Part shown: one piece after another, positions 52,841-62,466 of the stretch
Position numbering within the stretch: position 1 is the first letter of the stretch
Layout of the letters: each line of letters begins with the position of its first letter
From: an uncultured Chlorobiota bacterium
GTDB lineage: Bacteria > Bacteroidota > Ignavibacteria > UBA10030 > UBA6906
Assembly (NCBI GenBank): GCA_900696645.1
Contig: CAADGV010000020.1
Span: forward strand, 62,001 to 126,000
DNA length: 64,000 nt
Direction: 5' to 3'
Made by a program: the position numbers and the translations under genes
The notes under the pieces: model-generated
What the model was told of the DNA's origin: nothing
The model's database searches: none
What the model saw: the letters and a program-made list of their open reading frames with translations, nothing else

Positions 52841-55017
52841 AATTTCTTGCTCTGCTTCTTTTCTTTTTCACAGCATATGAACTTGTTGCAGCCGGGTCTA
52901 TTAGAGGTCGTGTGATGGTGGAGACGAGCGATGAGCCTCTTTCGGGCGCAAACGTCAGGATTTTGGGAACAAACAAGGGGGCTGTAACAGATGCATACGG
53001 CGAGTTTCGCATTGGTGACATTTCTCCGGGCACATATACTGTGGGCTTCTCTATGATTGGCTTTCAGAAAGTGACCACAAAAGTGGATGTGAAAGAGGCA
53101 GAGGAGACGTTCGTGGAGGTGCGTCTGAAGGAAGCTCCGCTCCAATCCGAGCAGGTCGTTGTCACGGCAAGTAAGCGGGAACAATCCCTGCAGGATGTTC
53201 CGGTAAGCATCTCGGTTCTTGATGCAACGCAAATCAGCTATCGGAATTCCGTTTCGCTTGATGAAGCCCTGAGATACGTTCCCGGTGTGAACATGACGGG
53301 CCCTCAGATCAACATCCGCGGCTCAAGCGGATACAGTCTTGGGGCGGGAAGTCGTGTCTTGATGTTGCTTGATGGAATTCCCTTCATTGCAGGCGACACA
53401 GGCGAGTTGATTTTTGAGGCGATTCCTGCCGGCCACATTGACAGGATTGAGGTCGTGAAAGGAGCAAGCTCGGCGCTGTATGGGTCGAATGCGTTAGGGG
53501 GGGTCGTAAACGTCATAACAAAGCCGGTCGCGTCGGTTCCCGAAACGTACGTTCGTACGTACGGCGGGCTCTACAGCAAGCCTACGTTCGACCAGTGGAA
53601 ATGGTCGGATAAGAAACGCTATCTTCATGGTCAATCCGCCGGAGTATCTCGACGCTTCGGGGATTTCGGAATGTCAGCATTCTTTTCCCGTCAGGTTGAT
53701 GACGGTTATCGGGAGAATGACTTCCGGCGCCGCTACAATGTGTTTCTGAAAGCACGGCAGGAATTCACGTCGTCAAGTTCGTTGACACTGAACGCCGGAT
53801 TCCTGCATCAGTTCAGCGGCCAGTTTCTCTTTTGGCGCAGCCTCGACTCGGCGCTGATTCCGCCAATCAAAAACCAAACAGATAACCTGAAATCAACCCG
53901 GTATTACGTCAGCGGGTTATTTAATACGATACTTTCCGACAATACTCTCATCACAACCAAGGCAATGTGGTCGCACAACCTGTGGGGATTCCAGCAGATG
54001 GGAGATGCCGAGCGAACGGAATCGAAGTCCGATGGCTTCAGAGCAGAAATCTCTGCCCGCGTCAGTCTTGGCGACCATCATATCGTGACAGCAGGAGTTG
54101 ATGGCAATCTCGACGTGATTGGCGGCGCGATGTTTGAAAGCAGAACCATCGGCGGACTCGCCTTGTATGCCCAGGATGAGATAACGTTGTCTGAGAAGGT
54201 AAGCCTCACTCTCGGGGCCCGGTTTGACTTGCAGTCTGTTGGCCTCACCGAGCGGAGTCTGCAATTTAATCCAAAAACTGCAATAGTGTACAATATCGCA
54301 GAGGGAACCTCGCTTCGTGCCTCATTCGGCAGGGGTTTCAGAGTACCATCGGTGGCGGAAGCATTTATCGCTGCCGGGGGCGGCTTTGTTCGAGGGGTCC
54401 CGAACACAGACCTGAAACCGGAGAGAAGTACGTCATACGAAGTGGGGATTTCGCATCAGGTGTTTGAGCAAGGGTCAATTGATGTTGCAGCATTCCGATC
54501 TGATTACGATAACCTGATAGAGCCCGGACTAATCATAGCAGAACAGAACCTCAATGTTCAGTGGCGGAATGTGACATCGGCGAGAGTACAGGGTTTTGAG
54601 ACGGCTTTGAAGCTCGGTTTCTTCGAGGACAACCTCATCTACTCGCTCGGATACACGTACGTATATCCCGAAGATAGAACGAAGAACGATATTCTCAAAT
54701 ACCGTCCGCGTCATTTGTTTTATACGAATGCGTCAGTTCGTCTTGATTGGTTGAGTGTGGGAGGGGATTTCCGTTTTGTCAGCCGGGCAGACCGGATTGA
54801 CAATGAGCTTGTAGAAACAGGAATCGTTCCTGATGGCGATGAGCGGACCGATATCCTCGTAGCGGATTTCCGGCTCGGCGCAGATGTGTCTCTGGGTGGT
54901 GTCTCCCTGATTACGACGCTGAACGTGAAGAATGCTTTCCAACGAAACTACGTTGAACTGATCGGCAATATGATGCCTCCGCGTACGTATCTTTTGTCGC
55001 TTGAAGCAAGATTTTGA
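52837..55017 (+). CDS. TonB-dependent outer-membrane receptor
   Basis: 726-residue receptor for energised uptake. Signal peptide (MKFLALLLFFFTAYELVA, cut before AGS), then a carboxypeptidase-regulatory-like domain (IRGRVMVETSDEPLSGANVRI..., about 20-105), plug domain (QVVVTASKREQSLQDVPVSISVLD, NIRGSSGYSLGAGSRVLMLLDG in parts, IDRIEVVKGASSALYGSNALGGVVNVITK in parts) and a 22-strand barrel ending in the terminal aromatic LSLEARF. ATG 52837 is preferred over GTG 52831. The substrate (siderophore, cobalamin or other) cannot be told. The N-terminal extra domain is typical of Bacteroidota and relatives. Confidence 0.92.
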   Translation: MKFLALLLFFFTAYELVAAGSIRGRVMVETSDEPLSGANVRILGTNKGAVTDAYGEFRIGDISPGTYTVGFSMIGFQKVTTKVDVKEAEETFVEVRLKEAPLQSEQVVVTASKREQSLQDVPVSISVLDATQISYRNSVSLDEALRYVPGVNMTGPQINIRGSSGYSLGAGSRVLMLLDGIPFIAGDTGELIFEAIPAGHIDRIEVVKGASSALYGSNALGGVVNVITKPVASVPETYVRTYGGLYSKPTFDQWKWSDKKRYLHGQSAGVSRRFGDFGMSAFFSRQVDDGYRENDFRRRYNVFLKARQEFTSSSSLTLNAGFLHQFSGQFLFWRSLDSALIPPIKNQTDNLKSTRYYVSGLFNTILSDNTLITTKAMWSHNLWGFQQMGDAERTESKSDGFRAEISARVSLGDHHIVTAGVDGNLDVIGGAMFESRTIGGLALYAQDEITLSEKVSLTLGARFDLQSVGLTERSLQFNPKTAIVYNIAEGTSLRASFGRGFRVPSVAEAFIAAGGGFVRGVPNTDLKPERSTSYEVGISHQVFEQGSIDVAAFRSDYDNLIEPGLIIAEQNLNVQWRNVTSARVQGFETALKLGFFEDNLIYSLGYTYVYPEDRTKNDILKYRPRHLFYTNASVRLDWLSVGGDFRFVSRADRIDNELVETGIVPDGDERTDILVADFRLGADVSLGGVSLITTLNVKNAFQRNYVELIGNMMPPRTYLLSLEARF

Positions 55018-55046
55018 GGAAGAAAAGGTGAAAGGGAAGAAGCGGG

Positions 55047-55850
55047 TCAGATACGATCAATGGTCGCCGAAACAAGCTTCGCAAAGACTTTCTTGACACG
55101 ATTTCCTACTTCCGTTACTTCAGCGTGCGACAGTTTCGACGTGCCGATTCCCGTTGCAAGATTCGTGATGCACGAGATGCCGAGAACCTCCATTCCCATC
55201 GAAGAAGCCAGAGAAGCTTCAAACACTGTCGACATTCCTACGGCATCTGCTCCAATCCGTGCCAGCATCTCCACTTCTGCGGCAGTTTCGTATGTTGGCC
55301 CCTTTAACCCGACGTACACGCCTTTCTTGACCGAAATCCCGTTTGCAGATGCAGCCTCTTCCGCTTTTCGAATGAGATTCATAGAGTAGACAGTTCCGCC
55401 CACAGCTTTGTCCGATGCAGGGCGTTGCGGGCTCCATGGCTCCAATGTCAGATTGATATGATCCGTCAGGATCATCAGGTCGCCTGCGTTTAATGTCCTG
55501 TTTATTCCGCCGGCGGCGTTTGTGACAGCCAATGTCTTGATCCCCAAGGCATTTGCTACACGGATAGGGTAGAGGACGGTTTCGAGGTTTCGTGATTCGT
55601 AGAAGTGGGTACGGCCCTGAAACGCCAGAATGGGCTTCTCATTCAGAATGGCGAAAACGAGCTTCCCCTTGTGACCCTCGACGGTCGAAACGGGATAGTT
55701 CGGGATGTCAGCCGTAGAGATAGCGACTCGGTCGGGGAGCCCGTCGGCAAAATCGCCCAAGCCGGACCCGAGAATCAGGCCAATTTCAGGAGCAAGTGAC
55801 ATGTGCTCCCTGATGTAGTTGACAGACTGTTCAAGGGCAGATTTGCTCAT
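55047..55850 (-). CDS. punA: Purine nucleoside phosphorylase
   Basis: Splits purine nucleosides with phosphate to base and ribose-1-phosphate. The 267-residue trimeric-type enzyme has IGLILGSGLGDFADGL, VEGHKGKLVF, FQGRTHFYES, VTNAAGGINRTLNAGDLMILTDHINLT (in parts), GPTYETAAEVEML and MSTVFEASLASSMGMEVLGISCITNLATG (in parts). The Glu of YETAAE and the Asn of CITN are the residues that select 6-oxopurines. It is the last gene of the salvage operon and overlaps nupC by four bases. It converges with the TonB receptor gene across 29 bases without a hairpin. Confidence 0.94.
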   Translation of the reverse strand: MSKSALEQSVNYIREHMSLAPEIGLILGSGLGDFADGLPDRVAISTADIPNYPVSTVEGHKGKLVFAILNEKPILAFQGRTHFYESRNLETVLYPIRVANALGIKTLAVTNAAGGINRTLNAGDLMILTDHINLTLEPWSPQRPASDKAVGGTVYSMNLIRKAEEAASANGISVKKGVYVGLKGPTYETAAEVEMLARIGADAVGMSTVFEASLASSMGMEVLGISCITNLATGIGTSKLSHAEVTEVGNRVKKVFAKLVSATIDRI

Positions 55851-57205
55851 GAGGCAAAGAACATTCCTGCAATCGTGGCCGTCATCAGGTTTGCCAACGT
55901 TCCACCCAACACAGCACGAAAGCCGAGTGATGCAAGGTCTTTGCGCCGTTCCGGGGCTAACGGGCTTATACCGCCGAGTTGTATCGCAATGGAGGAGAAG
56001 TTAGCAAAGCCACATAGGGCAAATGTTGCCATCATAATGGCTTTATCTGAATAAATCTTACCTGTTGCAATCATTGAAGATAGGTCAAGATAGCCCACAA
56101 ACTCATTCAGTACCACTTTGGTGCCGATAAGCGAGCCTACTTGCAGGGCATCCTGCCAGGGAACCCCTATAGCCGCGGCAAGGAACCGAAGAATTAAACC
56201 GAAAATGAGTTGAAGGGAAAGTGGTTGGCCGTAGTGTTCCTGCAGAGTTTGGTTAAGTCCGGTCATATCACCAATTCCACCCAACAGATAGTTAATGAGG
56301 GCTATTAGAGCTATGAAGGCGAGGAGCATAGCGCCTACATTCAGGGCAAGTTTAAGCCCGTCAGATGCTCCGACCGCCGCTGCCTCAACCATGTTTGACG
56401 CATTCTTCTCGATCTTGACCTTTACGGTACCTTTTGTTTCCGGCTCACTTGTTTCAGGGAAGAGAATCTTGGAGATGGCGAGGCCTGCCGGTGCTGCCAT
56501 GATACTGGCAGCAAGCAATTGTGCCGCAAACTTTGCCTGTCCTTCGGCAATCTCAAGGCCGTGTGTCTGAGCATAGGAATATCCCAGCATTTGAACATAG
56601 GCGGCAAGTACGCCGCCGGCTATCGTACACATTCCACCCACCATAATCGTGAGAAGCTCCGATTTCGTCATTCCTTTGAGAAAGGGACGGATCATCAGCG
56701 GAGCCTCGGTTTGACCCACAAAAATGTTGGCGGTACCCGACAGGGACTCGGCACCGCTGGTCCCCATAACGCGAGCCATTACCCAAGCCATCGCTTGAAC
56801 TATGCGCTGCATAACTCCTAAGTAATAGAGGAGTGACATCAATGAAGCAAAGAAGATTATTGTAGGAAGAACCTGGAATGCAAAGAAGAAGCCGAGGGAG
56901 TCCTGAGTGCCCGGACTGTTAGCGAGGTTGCCAAAGACGAACTTTGCCCCATCCGTGGTGAAGCCCAATATCGTCACGAAACCAACACTGAGCCATTCGA
57001 AGAACAACCGAGGCCAGCCGAGGGGAGAGAAATAGACGGAAAGCTCGGTTCCTTTCAGCATCAAAACAGCGAATACTATCTGGAGCACGAAGCCCGAAAG
57101 AACCAGCCGCCAGTTGATCCGCCGCTTGTTATTTGATACGAGAAAAGCAATACCAACCAGGACAAGAAGGCCAAACGCCCCGTTGAGAAATGACATGATG
57201 GTCAT
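55847..57205 (-). CDS. nupC: Concentrative nucleoside transporter (NupC/CNT)
   Basis: Ion-coupled nucleoside importer of 452 residues with about ten helices. CNT signatures: FVGQTEAPLMIRPFLKGMTKSELLTIMVGGMCTIAGGVLAAYVQMLG (in parts) and the C-terminal LCGFANFSSIAIQLGGISPLAPER. I place the start at the ATG ending at 57205 (MTIMSFLNGAFG), with GGAG five bases upstream. The longer in-frame opening overlaps tdk. It lies 28 bases after tdk and overlaps punA. Confidence 0.93.
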   Translation of the reverse strand: MTIMSFLNGAFGLLVLVGIAFLVSNNKRRINWRLVLSGFVLQIVFAVLMLKGTELSVYFSPLGWPRLFFEWLSVGFVTILGFTTDGAKFVFGNLANSPGTQDSLGFFFAFQVLPTIIFFASLMSLLYYLGVMQRIVQAMAWVMARVMGTSGAESLSGTANIFVGQTEAPLMIRPFLKGMTKSELLTIMVGGMCTIAGGVLAAYVQMLGYSYAQTHGLEIAEGQAKFAAQLLAASIMAAPAGLAISKILFPETSEPETKGTVKVKIEKNASNMVEAAAVGASDGLKLALNVGAMLLAFIALIALINYLLGGIGDMTGLNQTLQEHYGQPLSLQLIFGLILRFLAAAIGVPWQDALQVGSLIGTKVVLNEFVGYLDLSSMIATGKIYSDKAIMMATFALCGFANFSSIAIQLGGISPLAPERRKDLASLGFRAVLGGTLANLMTATIAGMFFAS

Positions 57206-57233
57206 AATTGCTCCAGATTGGTGTAGTTGAAGG

Positions 57234-57806
57234 TCAGACGCCCGGCACGAAGCATCTGCGACACCGGGCTTCGTAGGAATCGGTTGCGCCGACAAGGACA
57301 CGCTCACTTGAAGCCGAGGTACGTTGAGTCCTGTCGGCAGGATTCCCGCAAACGACGCAGATGGCAAGAGTCTTCGTAATATACTCGGCAACGGAAAGGA
57401 GCTGCGGCATCGGCTCGAAAGGCTTTCCGCGATAGTCCTGATCGAGGCCGGCAATGACGACGCGTTTGCCCTTGTTAGCAAGCCGCTCGGCTACATCCAC
57501 CAATCCCAAATCAAAGAACTGGCCTTCGTCAATTCCGATAACTTGTGCCTCTTCAGCGAGTTGCTCAACATCAGCTGAAGTCTCTACAACCTGTGACTGA
57601 AGCTTCGCCTCGCTGTGAGATACAATGTGGTCTGAGCTATACCGGTTGTCGATTTTCGGTTTGAAGACGAGGACGTTCTGTTTTGCAATCTGTGCACGCC
57701 GCAGCCTGCGAATTAACTCCTCCGTTTTGCCGCTGAACATGCACCCGACTATCACCTCTATCCAACCGATGCCTTTCGGAGAGTCGTGAATTGTTGGTAC
57801 ACTCAT
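57234..57806 (-). CDS. tdk: Thymidine kinase, type II
   Basis: Phosphorylates imported thymidine. 190 residues: P-loop GCMFSGKT at 21-28, DEGQFFD with the catalytic Glu, the lasso region, and two zinc Cys pairs (CVVCG and CRRCF). Normal TK1-type length. It overlaps the cdd stop by four bases and precedes nupC. Confidence 0.95.
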   Translation of the reverse strand: MSVPTIHDSPKGIGWIEVIVGCMFSGKTEELIRRLRRAQIAKQNVLVFKPKIDNRYSSDHIVSHSEAKLQSQVVETSADVEQLAEEAQVIGIDEGQFFDLGLVDVAERLANKGKRVVIAGLDQDYRGKPFEPMPQLLSVAEYITKTLAICVVCGNPADRTQRTSASSERVLVGATDSYEARCRRCFVPGV

Positions 57807-58216
57807 GAAGTCTTCTTCTTTCCTTTTGTGAAGCTTTGTGCTCCGAACGGGTAGGGGAAAAGCTGGCTCATCTTCAGAACCTTGATGTCGCCGTTCTTCC
57901 TGCTCATGACGAAGTCAATATCGCCGGCAAGATCCATAATCACCTGACGGCATGCGCCACAGGGCGGCGTGAAATCGGGTTCATCCGTAGCAACAGCAAT
58001 AGCCGTGAATTTCCGCTCGCCTTCCGAAAAGGCTTTAAACAGGGCTGTACGCTCGCCGCAAACGGTCAGGGCAAATGTACTGATTTCGATGTTGCAGCCC
58101 GTGTACACTTGACCATTTGCCGCGAGGAGTGCTGCACCTACTTTGAATCGGGAATACGGTGAGTGGGAGTGCTTGCGAGCGCTTGCAGCCCGTTTGGCGA
58201 GCGCTTTGTAGTTCAT
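57803..58216 (-). CDS. cdd: Cytidine deaminase
   Basis: Zinc enzyme turning cytidine or deoxycytidine into uridine. The 137-residue, homotetrameric-type protein uses Cys53 ([10 protein letters not shown], with catalytic Glu55), Cys86 and Cys89 (PPCGACRQV) as zinc ligands. I chose the start at 58216 ([10 protein letters not shown]), with AAAGG six bases upstream. A longer opening to 58267 lacks support. First gene of cdd-tdk-nupC-punA, which together import and interconvert nucleosides. Confidence 0.94.
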   Translation of the reverse strand: MNYKALAKRAASARKHSHSPYSRFKVGAALLAANGQVYTGCNIEISTFALTVCGERTALFKAFSEGERKFTAIAVATDEPDFTPPCGACRQVIMDLAGDIDFVMSRKNGDIKVLKMSQLFPYPFGAQSFTKGKKKTS

Positions 58217-58282
58217 GAGAGCCTTTGTAATTGAAAAAAATATATCGAATGGGTGCAAGAGATGCAAGAAACGAACGATACC

Positions 58283-59527
58283 TCACAACTGCGGCGGATA
58301 CGGAACGAGCGTGATCCTTGTGATCTCAGGAGGGCAATTGAGCCGGATGGGAAGGCCGACCGTGCCGATACCCCGATTGACGTACATGTGGGTGTTGCCG
58401 ATCTTGTACTTTCCGGCAACATACTGCGAAGCAAGAGAAGCGGGAGCAATGACCATCTTTCCAAAACTTGCAAGGACAACCTGTCCGCCGTGAGTGTGCC
58501 CGCTGAGCACGAGGTCGATATTGCGATCGGCGGCTTGTTGCAGATAGTAGGGGCGGTGGATCATCAACACTTTCGGAATGTCGAGAGAGGCATTCTTGAG
58601 CGAAATACCAATTCTCTCATCAGAGCGGAAGGCCGAGCCGATGTCATCGATGCCGAGCAAGTAGAGTTGTCCGCCGCTTTTGTTGATGAGTACGCGATCA
58701 TTGCGCAGCAGCTTGACGCCGCAATCATCGACGATCCTTGAAACGGTATCGGGCTCACGGGTGAAGAAGTCGTGATTGCCCAGAACACCAAAAACTCCGT
58801 GCGGTGCCTTCAGCTCGCTGAACGCTTCGGCGAACGGATACGCTTCTTCGACCAGGCTGTTGACAAGATCCCCCGTAACGACGATCATGTCGCTATGCAA
58901 CGCGTTTGCAGCGGAGACGTACTCATCCATTTCAGGCTTGCGCATGTTGACGCTGGAATGCACGTCGCTCAGCATTGTAATCGTGAAGCCGTGAAGCTGG
59001 GGAGGCAGGTTGCGAATCGGGAACATGACTTTGACGATCTCGTGCCTGTGCTTCCCGATGAACATTCCGTATGCGCTGGCGCCGAATGATGCGGCCGTAA
59101 GCGTGTACATGCTTCGGCGGATGAATACTCGCCGCGAAGCATCGAACGATTGGTATGCCGGACGCGCCTGCAGAGCGTCAATGTTCTTTTGTACGGGTTT
59201 GATGAACTTCAGTCCTTTGGCAAGAAGCTTGAAGGGGAGCTTGACAAGCAGGGAGATCAGGAGAATGAGGCCAATGAACAATGTTGATCCGTGCCAGATG
59301 AAGAAGGGATACGCCGCGAAGTAGCGGAACCACGTTGAGTACTCGCTCGGCCGCGGCCGCACAACCAAAACATAGATCAGCGCAATGTTGAAGGCGATAA
59401 ACAAGCCGGCTACAACCCAGTGCTGCCATTTGGCGTTCGGGAATTTCTGCTTTATCCAGTTCCTTGTCCGAATGTACAACAGCAACTGAATTGACAGCAA
59501 CAGAGTGGGTATGACGTATCTAAACAC
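58283..59527 (-). CDS. Membrane-bound metallophosphoesterase
   Basis: 414 residues. Three or four N-terminal membrane helices (to about residue 110) precede a segment with RRVFIRRSMYTLTAAS, then a calcineurin-like phosphoesterase domain: SDVHSS, GDLVN, GNHDFF and SGHTHGGQ hold the dimetal ligands in order (the first motif DVH replaces DxH). It resembles the YkuE/YaeI group, some of which hydrolyse UDP-diacylglucosamine or similar lipids. The substrate is unproven. It lies 66 bases upstream of cdd on the same strand and may share its transcript. Confidence 0.88.
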   Translation of the reverse strand: MFRYVIPTLLLSIQLLLYIRTRNWIKQKFPNAKWQHWVVAGLFIAFNIALIYVLVVRPRPSEYSTWFRYFAAYPFFIWHGSTLFIGLILLISLLVKLPFKLLAKGLKFIKPVQKNIDALQARPAYQSFDASRRVFIRRSMYTLTAASFGASAYGMFIGKHRHEIVKVMFPIRNLPPQLHGFTITMLSDVHSSVNMRKPEMDEYVSAANALHSDMIVVTGDLVNSLVEEAYPFAEAFSELKAPHGVFGVLGNHDFFTREPDTVSRIVDDCGVKLLRNDRVLINKSGGQLYLLGIDDIGSAFRSDERIGISLKNASLDIPKVLMIHRPYYLQQAADRNIDLVLSGHTHGGQVVLASFGKMVIAPASLASQYVAGKYKIGNTHMYVNRGIGTVGLPIRLNCPPEITRITLVPYPPQL

Positions 59528-59664
59528 GGCTACTCCTTCAGGATCTTGCGAAATTCAAGCATGGCTCAATATACGTATTTCTGTAAACGCCGAAAAGCAG
59601 AATTGAGTTCACGCAGAGGGAGATTTGTTTTGGAGAAGAGGAGAAATGCTGTACAGGAGGGAGG

Positions 59665-60474
59665 CTACTGCCCTTTTCGCCGGAAGACAATAACATAGAA
59701 ATCACCCAATCCGTGCAGAGCCGAATTGGAAGGCAGTGAGTCATCCAGACTTTCGAGTAGTCTCGCGCCACGTCCGAGGATTTTTGATACAGGCATCGCC
59801 GACGGAGGAGGGGCGAGAATGTTCAATCCCTTAACAGAAACAAAATTGAACTGTCGCTGAAATGACCGCTTGATATCATCCGGCGAATAGTAATGCATCC
59901 AGACGCGTTCACCGTTCATGCTTGCCAGAACACCATCGGGCGACCGACGTTGGAAGGCTTTCTTCCACTTACCTCGAAGCAGGAATGATGCGGTTTCCCA
60001 GAGACACGTCTTCGACATCACATTCAACACAACATATCCACCCGGACGAACAAGGCGCTCAAGGTCGCTTGAAATCTGGTCGAGCCGCTTCGTCATATTC
60101 AGTCCGCCGAAATTGGAATACGCCCCGTCGAACTGTGATCCGTTCAGCATATACAAACGCTGGAACGAGAGATGCCTTGGCGTAACGAGCGTGCGGATGG
60201 CGGTGCCGTAGAGCTTCTTCTGTATTTCCTCAATCATCTCGGAAGAACCGTCGGTGGCAAGAACCCGGATTCCGGCTGAGGCGAGTTCCATTGCGTCGTC
60301 GCCTGTTCCGCAATTCAAATCAAGCAACGTATCGCCGGGACGAAAATGCCGGTAGTAGATATTCCACACAACACGCCGGATGCGCCTTGTAGCCGGATAT
60401 GATTCGGCATTACGGTTTGCGTGTTCAACTCGCGCGCTGTAGGCGAGTCCTCGCTGGGCAATTGTATGCGACAT
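59665..60474 (-). CDS. Class I SAM-dependent methyltransferase
   Basis: 269-residue protein. The SAM-binding motif LLDLNCGTGDDAMELA and ATDGSSEMIEEI near the N-terminal third, FDGAYSNFGGLN as motif II, and LVRPGGYVVLNVMSK as motif III define a Methyltransf_11/25-type domain. The substrate is unknown. The C-terminal half (ERVWMHYYSPDDIKRSFQ, FVSVKGLNILAPPP) resembles small-molecule or lipid methyltransferases. ATG at 60474 is preferred over the adjacent TTG. Downstream, 137 bases separate it from the metallophosphoesterase start. Confidence 0.87.
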   Translation of the reverse strand: MSHTIAQRGLAYSARVEHANRNAESYPATRRIRRVVWNIYYRHFRPGDTLLDLNCGTGDDAMELASAGIRVLATDGSSEMIEEIQKKLYGTAIRTLVTPRHLSFQRLYMLNGSQFDGAYSNFGGLNMTKRLDQISSDLERLVRPGGYVVLNVMSKTCLWETASFLLRGKWKKAFQRRSPDGVLASMNGERVWMHYYSPDDIKRSFQRQFNFVSVKGLNILAPPPSAMPVSKILGRGARLLESLDDSLPSNSALHGLGDFYVIVFRRKGQ

Positions 60475-60732
60475 CAAGTACTGAGGAAGTTTGTTAGAAC
60501 CCAGTTGTCAGAAATGGTGCTGCAATGCTTATACGTTACCGGTCGAACTTTTGTATTTGGTGTTCAGGCTATGCCGGATGAGATGCAGGTACTTCTGTGA
60601 TGCTTAATGCAACGACTACTCGTCGTCAAAGGCTGCGTTGGGGGAAACTTCACGTCCAATATCGCAAGTTTGATCACGGAAAGCAAGTGGATTTCTTGAA
60701 GATGGGAGGGCATTTCAGTATATTTCGGACAA
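60475..60732. promoter_or_regulatory. Divergent promoter region, possible leaderless start
   Basis: 258-base divergent gap between the methyltransferase (leftward) and PASTA gene (rightward). On the plus strand TTGAAG (60696-60701), 17 bases, TATATT (60719-60724) is a good promoter pair. Its expected start site is about 7 bases on, essentially at ATG 60733. No ribosome site precedes that ATG. No gene was found in the gap. Confidence 0.4.
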
Positions 60733-61581
60733 ATGAACCACAAGATAAAAGAGTTTTTCGATACTGCCGTTCTGCCCTTCCTGACACGAACCTGGCAGAT
60801 ACTGAAGCCCTATATCACCCCTATCGGCCGCATGCTTCGTTCGTTCTTCTTCAGCCGAAAATTTGCGATTGCCGCGCTGAGTCTTGTCGGAGCATTTCTC
60901 CTTTTTAACTATGCCGTTATGCCGTGGTACGTATATCACGGTGGTACGTTGTCCGTTCCTGATGTAACGAAGATGCAATTCGAAGAAGCGTGCAAAGTAT
61001 TGGATGATGCCGGACTGGTCGGGATTGAGGCAGATAAGATACTCGACAACGCACATGCTATCGGAGACGTGATAACGCAAAATCCTGCCCCGGGTTCGAT
61101 TGTGAAATACGGCAGACGTGTCTATCTGACGGTGTGCGGAGGGGAAGTGGAGGTACTCGTGCCGCAACTGCGCGGACGGTCGCTTCGCGATGCACGATTT
61201 GCGCTGGAACGGGACGGCTTGGTGTTGGGTGACATCGAATATGCCGCATCGAATCAAAATCCCGAAAACACGATTATCTCACAATCCATCCCGCCAACTT
61301 CTAAGGTGAAAAGGGGAACGACTATTGGCGTTGTGGTCAGTGCCGGTAAACCCGATCGCTCGATAGAAATCCCCAACCTGTTCGGGAAGTCATTATCTGA
61401 AGCTATAAAACTTCTAACGAGATACGGACTTAAAGTCGGAAACATCACATACCAGGTGAATATTGAACTTCTTCCCAACACGATTGTGGATCAATACCCG
61501 CAGGCGGGCGCAGCAGCAGATAGCGGCAAAGCTGTTGACTTGTTTGTGGTCAAGGCAGGAACTCTGCAGGATGAACACTGA
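60733..61581 (+). CDS. PASTA domain membrane protein
   Basis: 282 residues: a basic cytoplasmic N-terminus of about 43 residues, one membrane helix (AIAALSLVGAFLLFNYAVM), then three PASTA domains (SVPDVTKMQFEEACKVLDDAGL, VPQLRGRSLRDARFALERDGL in parts, IPNLFGKSLSEAIKLLTRYGL in parts). PASTA domains bind peptidoglycan or muropeptides. There is no kinase or transpeptidase domain, unlike PknB or PBP2x. Located directly before rpe. The start is uncertain: ATG 60733 lacks a ribosome site, while ATG 60832 is in frame. Confidence 0.87.
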   Translation: MNHKIKEFFDTAVLPFLTRTWQILKPYITPIGRMLRSFFFSRKFAIAALSLVGAFLLFNYAVMPWYVYHGGTLSVPDVTKMQFEEACKVLDDAGLVGIEADKILDNAHAIGDVITQNPAPGSIVKYGRRVYLTVCGGEVEVLVPQLRGRSLRDARFALERDGLVLGDIEYAASNQNPENTIISQSIPPTSKVKRGTTIGVVVSAGKPDRSIEIPNLFGKSLSEAIKLLTRYGLKVGNITYQVNIELLPNTIVDQYPQAGAAADSGKAVDLFVVKAGTLQDEH

Positions 61582-62235
61582 ATGGTGAAGATAGCTCCCT
61601 CGTTGCTTTCCGCAGACTTTGCCGACCTGAAGAACCAGATTGCCGCCGCGGAGCATGCAGGAGCAGACTGGCTTCATCTCGATATTATGGACGGGCATTT
61701 CGTTCCGAATATCTCGTTCGGGCCGCCTGTCATTAAAGCGCTCCGCAAGCATACAAAGCTGCCGTTCGACACTCACCTGATGATCGAAAATCCCGACCGC
61801 TATCTTGAGGCGTTCCACGCCGCCGGTGCGGATATCCTGACTGTGCATTACGAAGCATGCACACATCTACACAGAACAATCAGTCGCATACAGGAACTCG
61901 GCATGAAGGCCGGAGTCTCCATCAATCCAGCCACGTCTGTAACGGCTCTGAGCGAGATTATGCCGTACGTTGACCTCGTTCTCATTATGTCCGTAAATCC
62001 CGGATTTGGCGGGCAGAAGTTCATTCCCACATCTACTGAAAAACTGCGGCAAACTGCCGATATCATCAAACAGAAGAAACCTGAAATCCACCTTGAGGTG
62101 GACGGAGGAATTGATGATACCACTGCCGCGGCTGTGGTGAAGGCGGGGGCGAATGTTCTCGTTGCCGGGAACTACGTATTCGGGCAGGGGAATATTGCGG
62201 AGTCAATTGCCACGCTCAAGAGAATTGTGGTTTGA
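61582..62235 (+). CDS. rpe: Ribulose-phosphate 3-epimerase
   Basis: Interconverts ribulose-5-P and xylulose-5-P in the pentose phosphate pathway. The 217-residue TIM barrel shows IAPSLLSADFADL, HLDIMDGHFVPNISFGP, DTHLMIENPDRYLEAF, IMSVNPGFGGQKFIP and LEVDGGIDDTTA, with all metal-binding His and Asp. ATG 61582 directly abuts the PASTA stop, so it is cotranslated. No further gene follows in the unit. Confidence 0.96.
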   Translation: MVKIAPSLLSADFADLKNQIAAAEHAGADWLHLDIMDGHFVPNISFGPPVIKALRKHTKLPFDTHLMIENPDRYLEAFHAAGADILTVHYEACTHLHRTISRIQELGMKAGVSINPATSVTALSEIMPYVDLVLIMSVNPGFGGQKFIPTSTEKLRQTADIIKQKKPEIHLEVDGGIDDTTAAAVVKAGANVLVAGNYVFGQGNIAESIATLKRIVV

Positions 62236-62379
62236 TTGTTGTTGGTTGATGGTTGATAGGCTTGAGCTTTCCGGTTTTCATTTCTTGTTCTGCATTTCAA
62301 AGAGACTCACCTTTCTGTGCACGGCGTCATAGCCACGGGCACGCTCCGGTAGTATCCTTACCTGCGGGTGAGGGAAGTA

Positions 62380-62421
62380 CGAAGGTTCTCCGAAGGATCC
62401 TCGAAGGATGCCCGAAGGATA
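62380..62421. repeat. Four tandem 11-base repeats CGAAGGATNCC
   Basis: CGAAGGTTCTC, CGAAGGATCCT, CGAAGGATGCC and CGAAGGATACA follow one another without gaps, 46 bases before the small gene at 62467. GTATCCTT at 62352-62359 is complementary to AAGGATAC at 62415-62422, so the whole block could fold as a hairpin. Confidence 0.8.
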
Positions 62422-62466
62422 CATGATTGAGCTATATACCATCCATTTATCAGCACTGGGGGAAGT

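Noticed and set aside
60733-61581. PASTA protein as a Ser/Thr kinase or PBP remnant
   Set aside because: Only about 43 residues precede the membrane helix. No kinase or transpeptidase motif exists and there is no sign of upstream decay.
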